Assembly: GCF_000004075.3 (NCBI RefSeq)
Contig: NC_026656.2
Span: 22,020,607 to 22,084,606, forward strand
Source of the DNA: Cucumis sativus
Taxonomy: Eukaryota > Streptophyta > Magnoliopsida > Cucurbitales > Cucurbitaceae
Direction of reading: 5' to 3'
Length of the DNA: 64,000 bases
The notes beneath the pieces were generated by a model, which did not search any database, was not told where the DNA came from, and saw only the letters and a list, made by a program, of their open reading frames with translations. Of the stretch, positions 58,842 through 64,000 are shown in pieces. The position numbers and the translations under genes were made by a program. Position 1 is the first letter of the stretch; the number at the start of each line of letters is the position of its first letter.

Positions 58842-61695
58842 ATGCAGCGATCACGTAGAGCTCTTCTGCAGAGAAGAGCTTTAGAGAAAACTACCAATGG
58901 GAGGAATCGCTTGTATATGTTATTTCTATCCTTAATATTTGTGTTGTGGGGGCTATTCTTCCTCTTTAGCTTATGGATCAGACAGAGCAACAGTCGTAAA
59001 GGTCAGCATCTAACTGAACTTTCTTTACCTTTCTTTTTATTTACAATGATCTGAGAATCTAATTTAAGGAAGTTTTCTATTATACAATTTTGTTTTAATA
59101 TTATGGGTATAGCGTTTGTTTTCTTCATATTTGAGATGTCAGTCACCACACCACTAAAACTTTCAGTTCGATTATAAATTGTTTTGCACATGATACAGAA
59201 ATTGAATATATTTGCATGATACATTTCTTTCATGGTGATTTGGAATTGGATGGCTTCTCCTTGATTTTTTATTATTGAATTTGAGTCATCGATCAGTATT
59301 TGGGTTTTTCCTTAGATTAGTATGCTTGTCGGTTTTATAAATGACTTTGCTGTTCTTCTCTTGTTTTTATTTAGGAGTTGGGGTATAAAGTATTTGATAG
59401 CTTGCAGAGATTTCAAACTAGGCTGTATCATTTGGTTTCAATGGTTTGTCACACTTCTTAGGAAACAAGGATCTAATTGTTTCTGCTAAAACAATACTAC
59501 TGAATAAAACCTTAATTAAAGTTACCACAAAAGAAGTTATAAAACCATAGGACAAAAGGTAATATTTTCTGGGGAAAAATGTGTGTTGCAACGTCTACAC
59601 CTTCTTTCTGGCATTTGACGTCTGCAGATCCTGTTTCTATCACTGTAATTACTTTTAAATTATACATGGAATATTGCATAATAGATTTCCTCTTTTCTTA
59701 GTCAACAACACGGTCGTGTAATTGAATAACTTACTTATGCTCGACTCTATTTGTTATTTAGATGGCTGCACCTATCTACAAGATAGCATATCAACTTGGA
59801 ATGAATCCAAGTATGAAAATTACAAGCATTCTGAAATAATTTCTGAAAGCCATCAGAATAAGAATTGTTCGGTTGTCCTTTTAAAGGATCAGTTCATAGA
59901 CAGTGCAAAATCCAGAGCCTTTGATGACGCTAACTTTGTTCGTGAAGAAAATGAAAAAGATGACAATTTTGATGAGAAAGTAAATTTGCTTTCATTTGGA
60001 GAGCTGCCTGACGTGAAGAATGATAATGGCTTAGGAGGGAATTTTCAAACTGATACTCTAAATTTTGATCGCCTATCTCATGTTTTACCCCTTGGTCTTG
60101 AAGTTTTCAAAAGCAGAGCATTTATCTCAGAAACCAAAACCAGAACTGGTCAAGTGGAAAGTACTTTTCATAGGTTAGAGCCTAGCGGTGCAGAATACAA
60201 CTATGCAGCAGCTTCAAAGGGATCAAAGGTATTGGAATTTAACAAGGAAGCCAAGGGAGCCTCAAATATATTAGAACGGGACACGGACAAGTACCTCAGA
60301 AATCCATGTTCTGCTGAGGAAAAATTTGTTACCTTAGAACTCTCTGAAGAAACATTAGTGCGTACTATTAAAATTGCTAATTTTGAGCACCACTCTTCCA
60401 ATTTGAAGGAATTTGAGCTTCTTGGAAGTTCGATTTATCCTACAGATGTTTGGATAAAACTTGGAAACTTCACTGCTGCAAATGCAAAGCATGCTCAAAG
60501 GTTTGCCCTAAAGGAGCCAAAATGGGTGAGGTACCTGAAACTAAGACTTCTAAGTCATCATGGTTCAGAATTCTACTGCACACTAAGTGTCTTTGAAGCT
60601 TATGGATTGGATGCCGTCGAGGAAATGCTGGAGGATTTGGTTTCGGTTCACGACAATACCATTATATCAACAGGACTTCCTGCCGATAATGAACCAAAAA
60701 CAAAGTACAAGAACGAGCATCATAACTACGATGGAGAAGTATCCTCTTTAAGGAACGACGCTGATATCGTAGAGGACTTTGTTAAACAAGATGTACCGGA
60801 TAGGTTTCAAGAACTGCGCCATCATCATCAAGCAGGCAGGATGCCTGGGGACACTGTTCTGAAGATACTAATGCAGAAAGTTCGCTCATCTGATTTAAAC
60901 TTGTCTATCCTGGAGCGGTATTTGGAAGAACTACATTCCAAATATGGAAATATTTTCAAACAGTTCAATGACGACATTCGAGAGAACGACATACTCGTTG
61001 AGAAGAGTCGTGAAGACATAAGGAATCTCCTCAGAGTCCAGGAGAGCATTGTATGTTAAATTTCTTACCTTCATATGATTCTAAGTTAATTATTATTCAA
61101 GATTGAACTCCCTAATCTTCAATTTACATATTCAAATGTTGTGTTTTCAGGGCAAAGATGTTAATGATCTCATTTCTTGGAGGTCCTTTATTTCTCTGCA
61201 GTTGGAAAATCTACTCAGAGACAATGCAATTCTCAGGTTAACCCCTAACCTTTGCTTCATTATTTTATCTTTGTTCTTGAAATCAAGAAAAAGATTTATC
61301 TACTTAAATTCTTTTGATAAAAACGATTTCAAAAAAGCTATTTTTAGTGTTGGTTTGACAAACACTTCAATTTTTCTCAAAACGATTAAGTTTTCAAAGG
61401 CAAACAATTGAAAAGTGAGCAAGCGTTTGTTTGTTTGTTTGTTATTCGTAGATCTGAGATGAATAAGGTTAGGGAGAAACAGAATGCTGAAGAGAACCAA
61501 GGGGGTATGATGGCTTTTGTATGTATTGTTTTTTTATTATTTGGAGTGATAAGAGTGTTCATAGATGTGATGGTTAGTGTTTATAGAAGAACAAGAAGTG
61601 TGGAAAAGAAGAGTAAATCTGGGAATTTTGGTATGATTTCTTCCTGGATTTTGTTGCTGCTGAGTTGTAGCATCTTCATTCTCATTCTTTTGTAG
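58842..61695 (+). CDS. Mid-SUN domain protein (SUN3/SUN4-like)
   Basis: Four exons: 58842-59001, 59762-61050, 61151-61236, 61452-61695 (TAG), 592 residues. A transmembrane helix lies at 24-46 (LYMLFLSLIFVLWGLFFLFS). A long spacer follows, then a central SUN domain at about 197-335 with GASNIL, CSAEEKFVTLELSE, VRTIKIANFEHHSSN, EFELLGSS, WVRYLKLRLLSHHGSEFYCTL and SVFEAYG. Next is a predicted coiled-coil region (about 400-525), and two C-terminal helices (about 530-552 and 574-592). This one-plus-two helix layout is that of plant mid-SUN proteins, which sit in the ER and nuclear envelope and affect nuclear shape and early seed development. It has no classical C-terminal SUN layout, so it is not SUN1/2. 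The start is preceded by an in-frame stop within the presumed leader exon. Confidence 0.92.
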
Positions 61696-63085
61696 TTTGT
61701 AGTTTCATTAGCAAGTAATTAATGTATCCACACTTGCAAATTTTGTCTACCAAATGTGCCCAATATAGCTCTTTTTTATCGTTAAATAACTTAGCATAGA
61801 TGTGGTTTGGTTTGAATTTCCTACATAAATTTGATATCATTTATTAAATTAAAGATATTTTAGTGAGCTTAAATATATACTTGATAAGTTACTCATGTTT
61901 ATTTTGATACACCTATGTTATACATTTGATACTTTTCTAATAGGCATTTCATACGTAGTTGATACACATGTTATACGTTTAATATACACTTTGTCCACAT
62001 TTGATACCACGCTTGATACATAGTTACATAGTTGATATATCAAATATTTGAATTTAATTTTTGCTAAAAAAATTGGGTAAAGAAAAATATATAGTTTTGT
62101 AAAAATGTATATTATTATAATTCAAATGTATATTATTATAATTCAAATTTAAATAATTTACATCTCAAACACAAACTATTATTATCGTGAACTATAATGA
62201 CTTTTTCTTGTCTCAAATGTCTACCAAAAAAGTGTCTAGATTTTTTAGCCTTAAAACTAATAAAAATCCATTTATTTACAAAATTGTTGCATTACTTTAT
62301 TTATCCGAGTGCCATTAGGCATATTTACTTAATTTAGTTCTTAATATTTTGTCATTTTCACCATTTATATCTATAAATAAGTGCATTAGATCGGACTTGT
62401 CTTTTATCATATTTGCAAATCTTGTCATATTTGCAAAATGAAAAAAGTACACGACAAGTTTGCAAATCTTAAACTCAAATTGTCACTAAGCACAATTTTT
62501 CAATATTATTTTAGTATATATACTTCACAATTTTTCAATATTATTTTAATACATATACTTCACAATTTGTTCAATTGTAGTTTCTATACTTTGTTTTAAA
62601 TGATAAAATTGTTGAAAATATTTAATATTGTAAAATTTAATAGTAATAAATAATATATTATCAAGATATTTTGTTATATTGTAAATATTTTGGTATATTA
62701 ATGTTATTGCTACGACTATAAACAATCTCCTCTACTTGTTTATTATAAATATTGTTAAACAATAAAATTATCATTTACCCACTAGCATTTTCACTCTAAA
62801 TTTAGAAAACATATTCACATGTTATAAAATGATGATTAATATGTAGTCAGTTTTAATTTTGTTTAAAAATTATTGCAAATGGTAAAACTAGTGAAAAAAA
62901 CATATTCATATGTTCTTTTAACATAAACAGACGTGCTACTTTTTTTCTTATTAAGAACTTAATAAAAAGCAAAATAAGTTTAGATGGGTCTGAGTTGTCC
63001 ATTTCTAAAAATATAGTTCACTACATTCGTTCGTTTAAACATTAGTTATAAAAAAACATTGTATATTAGCCTAAAATGGAGTTAC
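61696..63085. other. Intergenic region after the SUN gene
   Basis: About 1.4 kb, AT-rich. Contents: an imperfect TTGATACA/GTTATAC-type array at about 61880-62050, a 20-bp doublet (ATGTATATTATTATAATTCA) near 62105-62146, a MITE-like end near 62160-62225 (CAAACACAAACTATTATTAT), and a 35-bp tandem duplication at 62491-62560. No gene seen. Confidence 0.6.
62491..62560. repeat. Tandem duplication, 35-bp unit
   Basis: Two units start CACAATTTTTCAATATTATT at 62491 and 62526 and differ at two positions. A truncated third start (CACAATTTGTTCAATT) follows. Confidence 0.85.
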
Positions 63086-64000
63086 TGTTGGATCGGTATG
63101 GCAACCCTAGAGGGGTGAATAGGGTTTAAATAAACTTTGGCAACCCTAGAGGGGTGAATAGGGTTTAAATAAACTTTTGAAAGTAAAATCAGCCAATTAG
63201 ATATTTTTTAAATTTAAATAAAGAATTTTGTAAACTTTGTTAAATAACAAGATTGATAAAAATATATGAATGGAAGTATACAATCAAACTCAACCAATAA
63301 GAATATGTAACTAAAATTAAATTAAAAAATAATTAGAAAAGAGTTAGAGAATAAGACCGGTTAAACTCAACCTACATCCACTTTCCTAAGCACCTCCTGG
63401 GATTTTGATTGAAAATCTTCTTTGGACTCTTTCCACGGATTTGAGCCGAATCGATTCTGGCTCCTTTTTCGGTTCCACGGATTTGAGCCAAACCGATTCT
63501 GGCTTCTTTTTCGGGTTCAAGAGTAAACTCGATCCTTTCGACGGGTTAGGATCCAACCGTTACAATATGTTGAAGTTTTTAAATCACACAAAAGAAAACT
63601 CTCTAAAAGAGTGAGTATACAATTTGAAGCTCACAAATTTAATCCTCACAATACAATAAGAAGCTCTCAAGAATAAGATGAAAAGAATAAAAATTGGAAG
63701 CTTTAGAGAGAATAACAATGTTGACTTTTTGCTTGAGCATCGTAAAGATTTAATGATCTTTTCTTTTAAAATTTGGGAAAAGTGAAGTATTTAAAAAGAG
63801 ATGAAAGATAAATTCAAAATCATTTTGGATCATTAGATATAAGTAAAAGAAAAATGAATGGTTGAAATTCAAACTTTATTAGCCGTTAGACACAATACAA
63901 ATAATAATATAATAATATGTCTTTTCAAAATATTTTGTTTAAAAAAAAACCAATAAAACAACTTCACCATTTTTTAAAAAAACTAGCCGTTAAACACAAG
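63086..64000 (+). mobile_element. LTR of a retrotransposon, running off the window
   Basis: The element begins TGTTGGATCG at 63086, followed by the CCCTAGAGGGGTGAATAGGG phrase that I recognise from the start of many plant LTRs. Inside are two tandem duplications: 39-bp units at 63100-63138 and 63139-63177, and 42-bp units at 63431-63472 and 63473-63514. The phrase AGCCGTTA[G/A]ACACAA occurs near 63882 and 63984. The 210-bp reading frame within it is a by-product of the second duplication. The right border is outside the window, so solo LTR versus full element is unknown. Confidence 0.6.

Noticed and set aside
63405..63614. 69-codon protein with repeated Ser/Phe-rich segments
   Set aside because: The repetition is the 42-bp DNA duplication inside an LTR. 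No protein family is apparent.
1..64000. Biosynthetic gene cluster or novel multi-gene system
   Set aside because: The genes belong to unrelated housekeeping and signalling families with independent promoters and mixed orientation. No shared pathway is visible.

Overview
The window is nuclear DNA of a dicot plant. The genes are intron-rich with AT-rich introns, GT-AG splicing (one GC-AG exception), and typical plant retroelements. Repeats built on the palindrome TATCAGTGATAG and a Myb/SANT-like relic of a very common cucurbit type suggest Cucurbitaceae. That family call is recognition from memory, not a database result.

Layout from left to right. Bases 1-4478 are an intron, or the region 5' of the first visible exon, filled with nested retroelements: an antisense LINE tail, an LTR with a primer binding site, and a broken sense-strand LINE. 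Bases 4479-11389 hold the C-terminal half of an SGR2-type DDHD phospholipase gene (+). It faces, tail to tail, a 16-exon chloroplast AIR carboxylase gene (-, 12329-22592) whose product joins PurK and PurE. The longest AIR carboxylase intron contains an hAT-like element, a SINE with a 19-bp target duplication and a Tourist-like MITE. A divergent meiotic gene, PARTING DANCERS (PTD, +), follows at 24060-27325. Next come about 4 kb of repeats, a clade-B-like PP2C phosphatase (+, 31680-34199), a mitochondrial uL14 ribosomal protein of the HUELLENLOS family (+, 37199-38901), a decayed Myb/SANT-like gene, cytosolic histidyl-tRNA synthetase (+, 41723-47558), a membrane protein resembling ATG8-interacting ATI3 (+, 48271-50547), a secreted LRR protein (-, 52398-53813), and a mid-SUN nuclear-envelope/ER protein (+, 58842-61695). 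The right end enters an LTR retrotransposon at 63086.

The nine genes do not form a pathway or cluster. They cover lipid signalling, purine synthesis, meiosis, MAPK signalling, organelle and cytosolic translation, membrane autophagy, extracellular recognition and nuclear-envelope structure. Every multi-exon model was spliced by hand and reads through in frame. Exon coordinates in the entries are my own reading of splice sites, checked by phase and by recalled family similarity, not by transcripts. I saw no CRISPR, operon, intact transposase or intact tRNA gene, and nothing that looks like a wholly new system. The most useful leads are a GC-AG intron, a complete TRIM element 8 bp inside an intron, telo-boxes at both translation genes, a putative uORF ahead of the SUN gene, and a kinase-docking motif in the PP2C.
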